In this document: one piece after another, positions 8,229-16,412 of the stretch | How positions within the stretch are numbered: position 1 is the first letter of the stretch | Layout of the letters: each line of letters begins with the position of its first letter | Origin: Phycisphaerae bacterium | GTDB lineage: Bacteria > Planctomycetota > Phycisphaerae > Phycisphaerales > UBA1924 | Length of the DNA stretch: 43,731 nt | Assembly (NCBI GenBank): GCA_022180725.1 | Contig: BQMO01000012.1 | Span: 1-43,731 of the forward strand | Direction of reading: 5' to 3' | Notes under the pieces: model-generated | Database searches by the model: none | Seen by the model: only the letters and a program-made list of their open reading frames with translations | Told to the model about the DNA's origin: nothing | Position numbers and translations under genes: made by a program

Positions 8229-8657
8229 ATGGCATACGGCCCGAAAATCATCGACCATTACGAGCACCCCCGCAACGTCGGCAACTTCGGCACCACCAGC
8301 GACGTCAAGTCCCGCAAGGACATCGGCGTAGGCCTTGTCGGCGCGCCCGAGTGCGGCGACGTCATGCAACTCCAGATCAAGGTCGGCCCCGACGGCACCA
8401 TCGAGGACGCCAAGTTCAAGACCTTCGGCTGCGGCAGCGCCATCGCCTCCTCCTCGCTCGCCACCGAGTGGCTCAAGGGCAAGACCCTCGATCAGGCCGA
8501 GCAGATCAAGAACACCATGATCGTCGAGGAACTCTCGCTTCCCCCGGTCAAGATCCACTGCTCCGTCCTCGCCGAGGACGCCATCCGCGCCGCCATCGAG
8601 GATTACAAGCACAAGAACGGCGTCCCCTCGACCAGGGCCGCCGCCTCGCCCCCTTGA
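8229..8657 (+). CDS. iscU: Fe-S cluster scaffold IscU
   Basis: 142 residues. IscU is the scaffold on which IscS sulfur and iron form a [2Fe-2S] cluster. The three ligand cysteines are present: Cys42 in APECGDV, Cys68 in FGCGSA and Cys111 in IHCSVLAED, and the regulatory Asp44 follows Cys42. LPPVK (residues 104-108) is the motif recognised by the HscA chaperone in the ISC pathway, which implies that an HscA-like Hsp70 exists elsewhere in the genome. ATG 8229 is preceded by GAGG 6 bases upstream. It lies 29 bases after iscS. The C-terminus carries a few extra Ala/Pro/Ser residues. Confidence 0.96.
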   Translation: MAYGPKIIDHYEHPRNVGNFGTTSDVKSRKDIGVGLVGAPECGDVMQLQIKVGPDGTIEDAKFKTFGCGSAIASSSLATEWLKGKTLDQAEQIKNTMIVEELSLPPVKIHCSVLAEDAIRAAIEDYKHKNGVPSTRAAASPP

Positions 8658-8700
8658 GAACCCGCCTCCCACCCCGTCCGTACTGATTCTTGGAGTCCCC

Positions 8701-9072
8701 ATGACCAATCCCACCCCCACCGCCGACCACGCCCAGCAGAGCGGCGTCCTCCTCACCGAGACCGCCGCCAAGGAAATCCACCGCATCATCCAGGAACAGG
8801 AACTCGACCCCGCCAAGGTCCGCCTGCGCGTCGGCGTCAAGGGCGGCGGGTGCTCCGGCTTCTCCTACCTGCTCGACCTCACCGAATCCCAGAAGGACAC
8901 CGACGAAACCTTCGACCGCCACGGGATCACCGTGATCTGCGACCCCAAGAGCCTGCTGTACCTCAACGGCGTCACCATCGACTTCCGCGACGAACTCATG
9001 GGCCGCGGCTTTGTCTTCAACAACCCCAACGCCACCAGCACCTGCGGGTGCGGGAGCAGTTTCCAGGCCTGA
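8701..9072 (+). CDS. iscA: A-type Fe-S cluster carrier (IscA/ErpA family)
   Basis: 123 residues. A-type carriers receive clusters from the scaffold and deliver them to target enzymes. The three conserved cysteines are Cys51 in KGGGCSGFSY and Cys115 and Cys117 in CGCGSSF. An N-terminal stretch of about 15 residues is unstructured-looking. TTGGAG lies 7 bases before the ATG. It is the third gene of the isc operon, 43 bases after iscU. IscA and ErpA cannot be separated by sequence inspection alone; I use iscA because of the operon. Confidence 0.9.
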   Translation: MTNPTPTADHAQQSGVLLTETAAKEIHRIIQEQELDPAKVRLRVGVKGGGCSGFSYLLDLTESQKDTDETFDRHGITVICDPKSLLYLNGVTIDFRDELMGRGFVFNNPNATSTCGCGSSFQA

Positions 9073-9195
9073 CCCCCGCCCCGGTGATATCTTTTGGCTT
9101 GTGGTGCCGCCCCCTCGCGGGTATGCTCGTGGGCGGCATTGGCACGGCCCGGCAGGATGTTCCGAGGGGCCTCGGGCTGAACTGGGGACGCACGC

Positions 9196-9678
9196 ATGAC
9201 GCATGCGGGAACACCGATCGAGACTGCCCGGGGCTATTCCCCCCCGACGGTGACTCAGTTCAGCGTGTTCCTGACGAATAAGGTCGGCAAACTCTTCGAC
9301 CTCGTCGAGGCCTTTGAAGGCTCCGCCGCCTCCATCTGTGCCCTCTCGGTGCACGAGGCTTCCGACCACGCCGTGGTCCGCATCATCACCAACAACGCCA
9401 AGGCCGCCGGCGAGGTGCTCAAGAAGGAGTCCCTCCCCTGCTCCTCGCGCGACGTGCTCGTCGTCGAGATCGCCCCGCCGCACACCCTCTCGGGCATGTG
9501 CCTCTGCCTGCTCGGGGCCGAACTCTCTATCCAGTTTGCCTACCCGCTCATGGCCAGCCGCAGCGGGCACGCCACCATCGCCCTCGCCGTCGACGATCTC
9601 ACCCTCGCCGGACAGATTCTCCGCCGCAAGGAGTTCCGGCTGCTGGGCGAGGGCGATCTCCTCCCCGCGGGGCACTGA
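9196..9678 (+). CDS. Tandem ACT-domain protein
   Basis: 160 residues with two ACT-like repeats. The first starts at QFSVFLTNKVGKLFDLVEAF and contains ALSVHEASDHAVVRIIT; the second contains LLGAELSIQFAYPLMAS and HATIALAVDDLTLAGQIL. ACT domains bind amino acids or other small molecules and often regulate enzymes. No catalytic domain is fused. It follows the isc operon after 123 bases, in which no gene is seen, and its end meets the sugar dehydrogenase gene tail to tail with 7 bases between. GGGGA lies 7-8 bases before the ATG. The ligand is unknown. Confidence 0.8.
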   Translation: MTHAGTPIETARGYSPPTVTQFSVFLTNKVGKLFDLVEAFEGSAASICALSVHEASDHAVVRIITNNAKAAGEVLKKESLPCSSRDVLVVEIAPPHTLSGMCLCLLGAELSIQFAYPLMASRSGHATIALAVDDLTLAGQILRRKEFRLLGEGDLLPAGH

Positions 9679-9685
9679 CGCCCGG

Positions 9686-10858
9686 CTACTTCGTCGCCGG
9701 GACCAGCCGCAGAATCCGATCATCCTCCGCGTGCGGCGAGCGCCCGCGCCCGTCCTTGTTCGACGTGCTCACGTAAATCATCCCGTCCGGCCCCACCGCC
9801 ACGCAGCGCACCCGCCCGACGTTCGTCAGCAGCCTCTCCTGCTTCACGACCCTGGTCCCTTCCAGCACGATCCGCACCAACCCGGGTTTCGGGTCGCTCC
9901 CCAGCCCGCCGAGCATCCCGACGAAGTAGTCGCCCTTGAAACCCGGGAACGCGTCCGCGTTGTAGAACGCCCCGCTCGCCGGCGCGATCGCAGGGTCCCA
10001 CACGATCAGCGGCGACTCCATCCCCTCACCCTTCTGGTCATGGTGAATGTCCGGCCAGCCGTAGTTCTTCCCCTTCTCCACCCAGTTGAACTCGTCCCCG
10101 CCGAACCCGCTCTCACCGCTCGGGCCGTGCTCGGTCTCGAACAGCAGCCCCGTTCCCGGCTGCCAATCGATCCCCTGCGGGTTGCGGTGCCCGAACGACC
10201 AGATCTCGCCGCGCACCCCCTTGGCCTTGTGCTCCTCGCCCGCGAACGGGTTGTCCGCCGGCACGCTCCCGTCGTCGTTCACCCGCAGAATCTTGCCCCC
10301 CAGCGAGGTCATGTCCTTCGCGAACTTCCGCTGAAAGGCCTCCCCCGTCGTGATGTACAACTTCCCGTCCGGGCCGAACGCGATGCGGCAGCCGGCGTGG
10401 TTGCCCCCCGCCGGCAGGATGTTCAGGATCACCGGCCCGGGTTCCAGCGTCGAACCCGTATCCGTAAACCGTTGCACGCGGATATCCGACACCTTCGTGC
10501 CGTCCTCTTTCGTCTCCTGGTAGCCGAACGACAGGTACACACTCTTGTTCTTGGCGTAATCCGGGTGCACACACAGGCCCATCAGCCCGATCTCGCCGCC
10601 ACGCGCCCGGATGTTCGGCACGACGTACAGCGGCTCGGGCGCCAGCACGCCGTCCACCACCTGCCGCACCCGCCCGGGCCGCTCCGTGAACAGCATCCGC
10701 GAGGGCGCGGTCCACGCGATCGACCACGGCACCTCGACATTCTTCACCACCGTCTCAACCTTGTAATCCAACTGAGACGGCTCCAGCGCCGGGGCCGGCT
10801 GGCCCAGCGCCGTCGTCGCCGCGATCACACCCATGCCGACCGTCACGCCCTTGAGCAT
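9686..10858 (-). CDS. PQQ-type glucose/sorbosone (aldose) dehydrogenase, exported
   Basis: About 390 residues. It belongs to the six-bladed soluble glucose dehydrogenase family (YliI/Asd-like), which oxidises aldose sugars with pyrroloquinoline quinone in the periplasm. Visible family parts are a signal peptide ending near TTALGQ, VPWSIAWTAPSRMLFTERPG, GLMGLCVHPDYAKN, NHAGCRIAFGPDGKLYITTG, IWSFGHRNPQGIDW and ETEHGPSGESGFGGDEFNW. The last contains the E-H-G-P motif typical of the active site. Two ATGs are possible; 10858 is preferred because AGGAG sits 6 bases before it, whereas it abuts the ATG at 10864. It lies 48 bases downstream of the ion-channel gene and may share its transcript. Confidence 0.9.
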   Translation of the reverse strand: MLKGVTVGMGVIAATTALGQPAPALEPSQLDYKVETVVKNVEVPWSIAWTAPSRMLFTERPGRVRQVVDGVLAPEPLYVVPNIRARGGEIGLMGLCVHPDYAKNKSVYLSFGYQETKEDGTKVSDIRVQRFTDTGSTLEPGPVILNILPAGGNHAGCRIAFGPDGKLYITTGEAFQRKFAKDMTSLGGKILRVNDDGSVPADNPFAGEEHKAKGVRGEIWSFGHRNPQGIDWQPGTGLLFETEHGPSGESGFGGDEFNWVEKGKNYGWPDIHHDQKGEGMESPLIVWDPAIAPASGAFYNADAFPGFKGDYFVGMLGGLGSDPKPGLVRIVLEGTRVVKQERLLTNVGRVRCVAVGPDGMIYVSTSNKDGRGRSPHAEDDRILRLVPATK

Positions 10859-10906
10859 GTTCATCTCCTGAACTCGCGCTCCCGCGAGAGGATACGCGTG
10901 CCCGCC

Positions 10907-11860
10907 TTACCCGCGCAGCAGCACCACGTTGACCAGGATGTACCCCGCGGAGAACACCCAGAAACTGATCCGGTCCAGTTTCGTTCCAACCTCTTCGCGC
11001 CCCGCGTGGAAGAACCGCAGCGAGATGATCGATTCGAGCATCGACACGACGATGAACCCGATCGACCACATCACGACCTTGTCGGCGATGGTCATCTGGT
11101 TCGAGTCGGGCAGCGCTCCGCTGATGACGTACGCGCTGGCCATCGCCGCGAACACCGCGCCGATCCCCAGCCCGAAGCGCGGGTCCAGGTCGGTCGCCTT
11201 GATCCAGAACGCCAGCACCGCCACCAGCACCGACAGGTACAGCGTCCAGAACAACTTGATCGGGTAGTCGATCCCCGGCCGCGACACCGGCACCACGAGC
11301 GTGAACCGCGCGTACGCCGACGCCGCGTCCGCCGGCAGCGCCACGTCCCCAAAGTTGCTCGCGTACGTCTTGACCGTCCCCTCGGCCCGGGCCTTGCCCA
11401 GCCGCCATCCCGCCAGCGTGATCTCCGTCTCGACCGAACTGTTCTCCCGGTCCGGCACGTACGTGATCCCCGCCACCGATTCCGTCGTCTCCTCCACCCC
11501 GATCTGCAACTCGTGACTGTCCATCGGGAATCGCGAGATGTCGAACGACTGTGTGATCGTCGCCCGCACCCGCGCCACCCGGTAATGCTCCCCGTGGGCT
11601 TCCTTCGCGTCCTCGTTGTCCAGCGCCTCCACCAGCCCGTTCACCACCTCGAACTTCTTCATCGGGTCCAGGTCGGCGTCGCCCTTCCAGCGGAACCACA
11701 GCCAGAACACCGTCTCGAACTGCCCCGATTTCAGGTCCGGCGGGGTCAGGTGCACCACGAAGATGCCCACCCGCACCGGCACCGGAGCCCCGTCCGACTG
11801 CGCCGCCGCGGGCCGCGCCAGCAGGGCCAGCATCGCCGCGAGCATCATGATCCATCGCAT
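10907..11860 (-). CDS. Prokaryotic pentameric ligand-gated ion channel (Cys-loop superfamily)
   Basis: 317 residues. The order is a signal peptide (residues 1-21, ending AAAQ), a beta-rich extracellular domain (about 25-195) and four membrane helices: M1 about 200-221, M2 about 228-249, M3 about 259-284 and M4 about 297-315. The F-P-M-D motif at 111-114 (ISRFPMDSHELQI) corresponds to the F-P-F-D signature of the family. An LP in the M2-M3 loop (GALPDSNQ) recalls ELIC-type channels. As in other bacterial members, the Cys-loop disulfide is absent. The ATG at 11860 is chosen because GGGGGGAC precedes it and the signal peptide starts there. The ligand and ion are unknown. The next gene encodes a periplasmic sugar dehydrogenase. 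Confidence 0.9.
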   Translation of the reverse strand: MRWIMMLAAMLALLARPAAAQSDGAPVPVRVGIFVVHLTPPDLKSGQFETVFWLWFRWKGDADLDPMKKFEVVNGLVEALDNEDAKEAHGEHYRVARVRATITQSFDISRFPMDSHELQIGVEETTESVAGITYVPDRENSSVETEITLAGWRLGKARAEGTVKTYASNFGDVALPADAASAYARFTLVVPVSRPGIDYPIKLFWTLYLSVLVAVLAFWIKATDLDPRFGLGIGAVFAAMASAYVISGALPDSNQMTIADKVVMWSIGFIVVSMLESIISLRFFHAGREEVGTKLDRISFWVFSAGYILVNVVLLRG

Positions 11861-11918
11861 ACGTCCCCCCACCATCTCGCACCTCGTCGCCAAAGTTGTC
11901 CCACCCGCGCCTGGTACG

Positions 11919-12464
11919 CTACCCCGGCTTGGACGCCTGCACGTTCAGGCTGATCGGCACGCCCTCGAACGCCGTGTTCGAGGTGTCCTCGAACAGCCCG
12001 AACGACGGCACCCGCATCACGTCCACAAACCCTGTGTCGTACAGAAACGCCCCCAGGATCTCCGCGTTGAACCCCACCTTGTGATAGTCCCACGCGTTGG
12101 TCTGCCCCCCGTAGATCATCCGCATCACAAAAAAACGCTGCTCCAGGTCCAGTTCGGGCCTGAGAAACAGCCGGCACAGCACCTCCAGGTCCGGCACCGC
12201 CACCATGATCACCCCGCCCGGCCTGAGCACCCGGTACGCCTCCTTCAGCGCCACCCCCAACTCCCCGCTGTACGCCAGGTGCTCGTAGATGTGCGACCCG
12301 TACACATGGCTGCAGCTGCCGTCAGGGATCACCGACAGGTCCGTCGCCGAGCCGAGATAGTCCACGTGCGGCAGGGCCTGCACGTTGAGGATCTTCCACC
12401 CCTCCTTCGGGGCCTCGCCGCCGATATGCAACTTCAGGGGTTCCGCGGTCGGATTCGTCGTCAT
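11919..12464 (-). CDS. Class I SAM-dependent methyltransferase-like protein
   Basis: 181 residues. A central segment SHIYEHLAYSGELG followed by ALKEAYRVLRPGGVIMVAVPDLE is the post-I to motif III region typical of Methyltransf_11-type enzymes. The N-terminal LKLHIGGEAPKEGWKILNVQ replaces the usual GxGxG SAM loop by I-G-G, a variant found in methyltransferases linked to glycan synthesis; that link is my inference. ATG 12464 begins just before this homology and has only a weak ribosome site, fitting coupling to trxB, which ends 11 bases upstream. The substrate is unknown. Confidence 0.75.
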   Translation of the reverse strand: MTTNPTAEPLKLHIGGEAPKEGWKILNVQALPHVDYLGSATDLSVIPDGSCSHVYGSHIYEHLAYSGELGVALKEAYRVLRPGGVIMVAVPDLEVLCRLFLRPELDLEQRFFVMRMIYGGQTNAWDYHKVGFNAEILGAFLYDTGFVDVMRVPSFGLFEDTSNTAFEGVPISLNVQASKPG

Positions 12465-12475
12465 GCGTGACCCGT

Positions 12476-13456
12476 TCAATGAACGCCCTCGGCGGCCAAC
12501 CACCGCTCGGCGTCCAGCGCCGCCTGACACCCCATCCCCGCCGCCGTCACCGCCTGCCGATACTCGCTGTCCGCCAGGTCCCCCGCCGCGAACACCCCGG
12601 GAATGTTCGTCCGGCTGCTCCGCGTCCGCAGCATGACGTACCCCTTCTCGGTCAACTCCACACCGCTCCCCGCGAGGAACTTCGTCGCCGGCGTGTGACC
12701 GATCGCCACGAACAGCCCCTTCACCGCCAGCGTCGACCTCGCCTTCGTCACGGTGTCTTCCAACACCACGCCCTCGATCATCGCTTCACCCAGCACGTCC
12801 ACCACTACCTTGTTCCAGTGCGGCTTCACGTTCGGCCTGGAGAGAAACCGCTCCTGCATGATCCGACTCGCCCGCAGCGTGTCCCGCCGATGGATCAGGT
12901 GCACCGTCTTCGCGAACTTCGTCAGGTACGTCCCCTCTTCCATCGCCGTGTCGCCGCCGCCCACGATCGCCAACGCCTGGTCGCGGAAGTGCGGCAAGGC
13001 GCCGTCGCACACCGCGCACGCCGACACCCCGCCCCCCGTCCGCGCCAGCCGCATCTCGTTCTCCAGCCCGATCCAGTTCGCCATCGCCCCCGTCGCGAGA
13101 ATCACCGCGTGCGCCCGCACCGCGCCCCCCTCACCCGTGTGCAGGGTGAACGGGCGAGTCGAGAAATCGCACCGCACGATGTCGTCGTCCACGATCCGCG
13201 TCTTGAACCGCTCCGCCTGCGCCCGGAACTTGTCCATCATGTCCGGCCCGCGCACGCCCTCCGGAAACCCAGGATAGTTCTCCACCTCCGTCGTCAGCAT
13301 CAACTGCCCGCCCGGCAACACCGGGCCGGGATCCTGCTTGGGCACCCCGACGTACACCACCGGGTCCAGATTCGCCCGCGCCGCGTAGATCGCCGCCGTC
13401 CACCCCGCCGGGCCGGACCCGATGATCACCACCTTGTGCGCCCCGCTCGCGCTCAT
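12476..13456 (-). CDS. trxB: Thioredoxin reductase
   Basis: 326 residues. TrxB moves electrons from NADPH through FAD to thioredoxin. The FAD site GSGPAG is at 13-18, the redox pair is Cys147 and Cys150 in SACAVCDG, the NADPH site GGGDTAMEE is at about 166-174 with the downstream HRRDTLRAS, and the second FAD motif GVFAAGDLAD is near the C-terminus. Length and domain order (FAD, NADPH insert, FAD) are standard for the low-molecular-weight type. The ATG at 13456 directly precedes the Rossmann strand. It lies 15 bases downstream of the unknown exported protein gene and just ahead of the methyltransferase. Confidence 0.95.
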   Translation of the reverse strand: MSASGAHKVVIIGSGPAGWTAAIYAARANLDPVVYVGVPKQDPGPVLPGGQLMLTTEVENYPGFPEGVRGPDMMDKFRAQAERFKTRIVDDDIVRCDFSTRPFTLHTGEGGAVRAHAVILATGAMANWIGLENEMRLARTGGGVSACAVCDGALPHFRDQALAIVGGGDTAMEEGTYLTKFAKTVHLIHRRDTLRASRIMQERFLSRPNVKPHWNKVVVDVLGEAMIEGVVLEDTVTKARSTLAVKGLFVAIGHTPATKFLAGSGVELTEKGYVMLRTRSSRTNIPGVFAAGDLADSEYRQAVTAAGMGCQAALDAERWLAAEGVH

Positions 13457-13471
13457 CGACGATCACTCCTC

Positions 13472-15070
13472 TTACTTCAGCCGCTGGAGGTCGCGCAGGT
13501 TCTTGCGCTGCAGGCTGCTCACCGGAGGCCAGATCAGGTAGTCCGCGCCTTGCACGGTCGCCGACGTGTTCTGCGTCCGCTTCGCGAAGTTCTTCGCGTT
13601 GTCCGACCCCCACGAGTAGATCACGAACGTGTCATCGGTCATCCGCAGCGACAGGGGCTGCGCCGGGTCACTGGTCACCACGCTCATCTCGTACGGCTCG
13701 GGCTCGCCCCGCGCGTTCTTCGGCGTGTCCCGCATCGGCACGAAGTACTCCAGCGGGGGCGGCGTGCCCAAGGTCCGCGCGTTGGGGTTGTACGGATCGT
13801 CCTCCAGCGCCGTCAGCCACCGCGGCCTCACCGCCGACAACTGCGGCGGGAGCGATTGCCGCGCATACGTCGCGCCCAGCGCCGCCAGCGCCGACCGCGT
13901 CCCGACCCCCTCCAGTTTCGCGATCTGACGCCGCGGTGCCAGTTTCCCCAGGTCCGGCGTCGTCGCCGTCAGCACGTCATGGTTCCGAGATCCTTCCAGC
14001 GTGCTCCACACGGTCTGGAGATTCTGCCGCGCGTCAAACCACGGGAACTTCCAGCGGTCGGCCCAGTCGTCGAACACCCCGCGCGTCTTCTCCGTGATCT
14101 GGAACCAGTCCACCTGGGCCGAAGCCCCGGTCCGCCACTGCGCCGTCTCCGAGAACAAACGCAGCGGGTGCTCGCTCGACCCCAGCCGCGCCATCGCGGT
14201 CCCAAAGACCCGCTCGTCCACCCGCCCGCGAGGCACGTACACCCGCTCGATCATCTGCTCCACGGCCGCGCGGTTCGCGATCGGGAACGTCATCCGGTTC
14301 AGGTCCAGGTACTGATCGCCCGCCATCCGCTGGATCTGCGCGATCAGCCGCGTCTGGTCCAGCACGCGCGCGCCCATCATGTCCGTGTACGCTACGTCGC
14401 GGATGCGCTCGTATGCCTGCGCCAGATTGTTCAACCCCCACGCGGCTTCGGTGAAAAACTGCCGATCGCACACCGAGCGACAGAAAAACGCCCAGTCGAT
14501 CAGCACGTCGATCGCGTCGCTGGGCTTACCCTCCCCCACCAGCCGCGACGCCTCCACGTTCACGAGAATCGCCATGTGCTCCAGCGACGGCGCATACAGG
14601 TGACGCCTCGCCGCCAGCGTCGGCGGATCGCCCAGGTCCGTGTACAGTCCCGCGCGGATCAACTCCGCCGGAACACCGTCCGCGCCGTACGGCTGCCCGA
14701 ACGCGTACGCCTTCCGCCAGTCCATCTCCTTCGTCACGCTCGACAACGCCCGGATGATCGCCTGCTGAGGCTCCGCCGCCGCCCAGGCGCCCGCCGGCTT
14801 GAACGACGCCACGTCCGCCGGCAGAATCACCGCCTGCTCCAGCGTGTTCACCGCCACCGGGATCGGCGCCATCTTGGCCACCAGCGGGAACAGCACCAGG
14901 TCGCTCCGGCGTTCCTTGGCGATCGGGGCGTAGACCGCGTTCACCCGCGCCACGTGGTCGCCCTGCGCCCGCGCCTCGAGCCGAGACACGCCGAGGGCCA
15001 CCACGACGACCGTCAGAAACACCAGAGGCCGCGTCCATCGGCCCGCACACGTCCGGGAAGTATCACGCAT
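13472..15070 (-). CDS. Unknown exported or membrane-anchored protein, 532 aa
   Basis: I do not recognise the family. A basic start followed by a hydrophobic helix (about residues 14-30, then EARAQ) looks like a signal peptide or anchor. The rest is a long, mostly helical soluble domain with regularly spaced short helices (for example RAGLYTDLGD, SLEHMAILVNVEASRLV, GLNNLAQAYERIRDVAY), suggesting a helical-repeat fold, and a C-terminal segment with beta-like FVIYSWGSDNAKNF. No catalytic motif is evident. The ATG at 15070 has no Shine-Dalgarno site; TACCAT ends 6 bases upstream. It lies between the sigma factor and trxB genes on the same strand. Confidence 0.75.
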   Translation of the reverse strand: MRDTSRTCAGRWTRPLVFLTVVVVALGVSRLEARAQGDHVARVNAVYAPIAKERRSDLVLFPLVAKMAPIPVAVNTLEQAVILPADVASFKPAGAWAAAEPQQAIIRALSSVTKEMDWRKAYAFGQPYGADGVPAELIRAGLYTDLGDPPTLAARRHLYAPSLEHMAILVNVEASRLVGEGKPSDAIDVLIDWAFFCRSVCDRQFFTEAAWGLNNLAQAYERIRDVAYTDMMGARVLDQTRLIAQIQRMAGDQYLDLNRMTFPIANRAAVEQMIERVYVPRGRVDERVFGTAMARLGSSEHPLRLFSETAQWRTGASAQVDWFQITEKTRGVFDDWADRWKFPWFDARQNLQTVWSTLEGSRNHDVLTATTPDLGKLAPRRQIAKLEGVGTRSALAALGATYARQSLPPQLSAVRPRWLTALEDDPYNPNARTLGTPPPLEYFVPMRDTPKNARGEPEPYEMSVVTSDPAQPLSLRMTDDTFVIYSWGSDNAKNFAKRTQNTSATVQGADYLIWPPVSSLQRKNLRDLQRLK

Positions 15071-15082
15071 GCGGCGATGGTA
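15071..15082 (-). promoter_or_regulatory. -10 box 6 bases before a start codon (leaderless candidate)
   Basis: On the minus strand TACCAT (15077-15082) is followed by 6 bases and the ATG at 15070. No ribosome site is present. This is the same arrangement as at coaX and mnmG. Confidence 0.45.
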
Positions 15083-15142
15083 GCAATTCCACGCCCGCTC
15101 TGCACGCCGTGCATGATTGAATTCACGCGTGTCTCGGCGGGG

Positions 15143-16093
15143 TCATCGCCCCGGCGAGGGACGCCCTTCCATCGCCCGGGCCTCCCCGGTGCGGGCATCC
15201 TCCGCCTCGGACTCCCCGTGCGGATTGGCCGGCATCTCCGCGCTCATCTGCGCGTTCAACTTCGTCAACGCCTCGTCCACGATCTGGCGGATCCGCTCCC
15301 GGCTGATCCCCACGTCCTCGGCGATCTGCTTCAGCGTCATCGGTTCCGCCCCGTCCAGGCCGAACCGCATCCGAAGAATCTTCGCGTCCCGCTCGTCGAT
15401 GCTCCCCATCAGCCGACGGAGCATCGTCAACTCCTCCCGCTGGAACGCCCGCTCCTGGGGCGTGCCCACGCTCGGATCGGCCATGATCTCGCTCAAACTC
15501 ACCAGTTCGCCGGTGCCCCCGTGCACCACGTGCGCCGCCGACTTCGTCGCTTTCATCGCGCGCTTGATCATCCGCACCTTGGCCAGCGGAAGGTCCATCG
15601 CCGTCGCCAGGTCCGCCAGCGTCGGGGGGGTGCCCGTCTCGGCCTCCAGCCGCCGGTACGCGATCTTCCACTTCGCCACCAGTTCCACCATGTACGCCGG
15701 CAGGTGCACGGGCCTGGCCACGTTCATCAGCGCCCGCTTGATCGCCTGCTTGATCCACCACGACGCGTACGTGCTGAACCGCGCGCCCTGTGCCGGATCA
15801 AAGCCCTCCACCGCGCGCATCAGCCCGATATTCCCCTCTTCGATCAGGTCCGACAGCGTCAACCCGCGCCCCGTGTAGTTCTTCGCGATCGCCACCACCA
15901 GCCGCAGGTTCGCCCGGATCATCCGCTCGCGCGAGGCCGCGCAGTTGTCGTTGACGATCGCCCACCCAAGTTCACGCTCCTCGTCCGGCGTGAGCAACCC
16001 CACACGATTGATCTCGCGCAGGTACAGCGTCAGATCGCTTTGGACGGCTCGACTGCCGCGCGGCGCGGCTATCGCGGTTCGAACTCGGCTCAC
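15143..16093 (-). CDS. RNA polymerase sigma-70 factor (group 1/2 type)
   Basis: 316 residues. Regions in order: 1.2 ([20 protein letters not shown], about 20-40); 2.1-2.4 ([48 protein letters not shown], about 60-122); region 3; and region 4 ([11 protein letters not shown], then [20 protein letters not shown]), with a polar C-terminal extension of about 40 residues. Region 2.4 is intact, so it should read a standard TATAAT-like box. Lack of a long region 1.1 and its size suggest an alternative or second primary-like factor rather than the main RpoD. It starts with GTG at 16093 behind GGTGGAG. Gene order suggests readthrough into the genes that follow. Confidence 0.93.
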   Translation of the reverse strand: MSRVRTAIAAPRGSRAVQSDLTLYLREINRVGLLTPDEERELGWAIVNDNCAASRERMIRANLRLVVAIAKNYTGRGLTLSDLIEEGNIGLMRAVEGFDPAQGARFSTYASWWIKQAIKRALMNVARPVHLPAYMVELVAKWKIAYRRLEAETGTPPTLADLATAMDLPLAKVRMIKRAMKATKSAAHVVHGGTGELVSLSEIMADPSVGTPQERAFQREELTMLRRLMGSIDERDAKILRMRFGLDGAEPMTLKQIAEDVGISRERIRQIVDEALTKLNAQMSAEMPANPHGESEAEDARTGEARAMEGRPSPGR

Positions 16094-16378
16094 GTCTCCA
16101 CCACCTTCCCGGCGTATTCCCCGCCGAACCCCCGCGCCTCAAACATACGGCCGCGAGGGAACTCCTCCCATGGATTCCCCCTCGATATCCGACAACGCCC
16201 GTCCTGGGGTTGCATCGACTTGGGAAGGTGCGGCCTTCAGGCCAACTGTCTCTCCGCCACCTCCCACCCTGAAAATGCCACGCCTTCGCCCAAAAGCAAG
16301 GTACATCCGGAAAATCTTCGTCGATTCCTTCATTTTTTTGGTCAATCCATGGACCGCGACCCGTCGAACCTATCATCA
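16094..16378. other. Intergenic between sigma factor and UVR-motif gene
   Basis: No convincing gene. On the minus strand it would be the sigma-factor leader. A short inverted repeat GGCCT/AGGCC with a 2-base loop lies near 16232-16243, and a run of seven T at 16333-16339. The sequence near 16270-16345 is visibly richer in A+T than its surroundings. Confidence 0.4.
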
Positions 16379-16412
16379 TTGACACGCGAGAACCCAGCCA
16401 AATACCAAACTT
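16379..16412 (+). promoter_or_regulatory. Promoter candidate for the UVR-motif gene
   Basis: TTGACA at 16379-16384 is a perfect -35 box. An 18-base spacer leads to TACCAA (16403-16408), 4 bases before the ATG at 16413, and no Shine-Dalgarno site is present. The -10 match is modest. Confidence 0.4.

Noticed and set aside
9679..9701. Hairpin CCCGGC/GCCGGG as a terminator between the ACT and sugar dehydrogenase genes
   Set aside because: It lies mostly within coding sequence and has no T-tract on either side.
9314..11953. A plus-strand open frame of about 880 codons
   Set aside because: It runs antisense through the sugar dehydrogenase and channel genes. Its translation is low-complexity Arg/Pro/His and reflects the GC-rich third-position bias of the true genes.
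16139..16345. A possible 68-codon minus-strand gene upstream of the sigma factor
   Set aside because: It starts at TTG without a ribosome site, the translation shows no family feature and it is more likely part of the leader.
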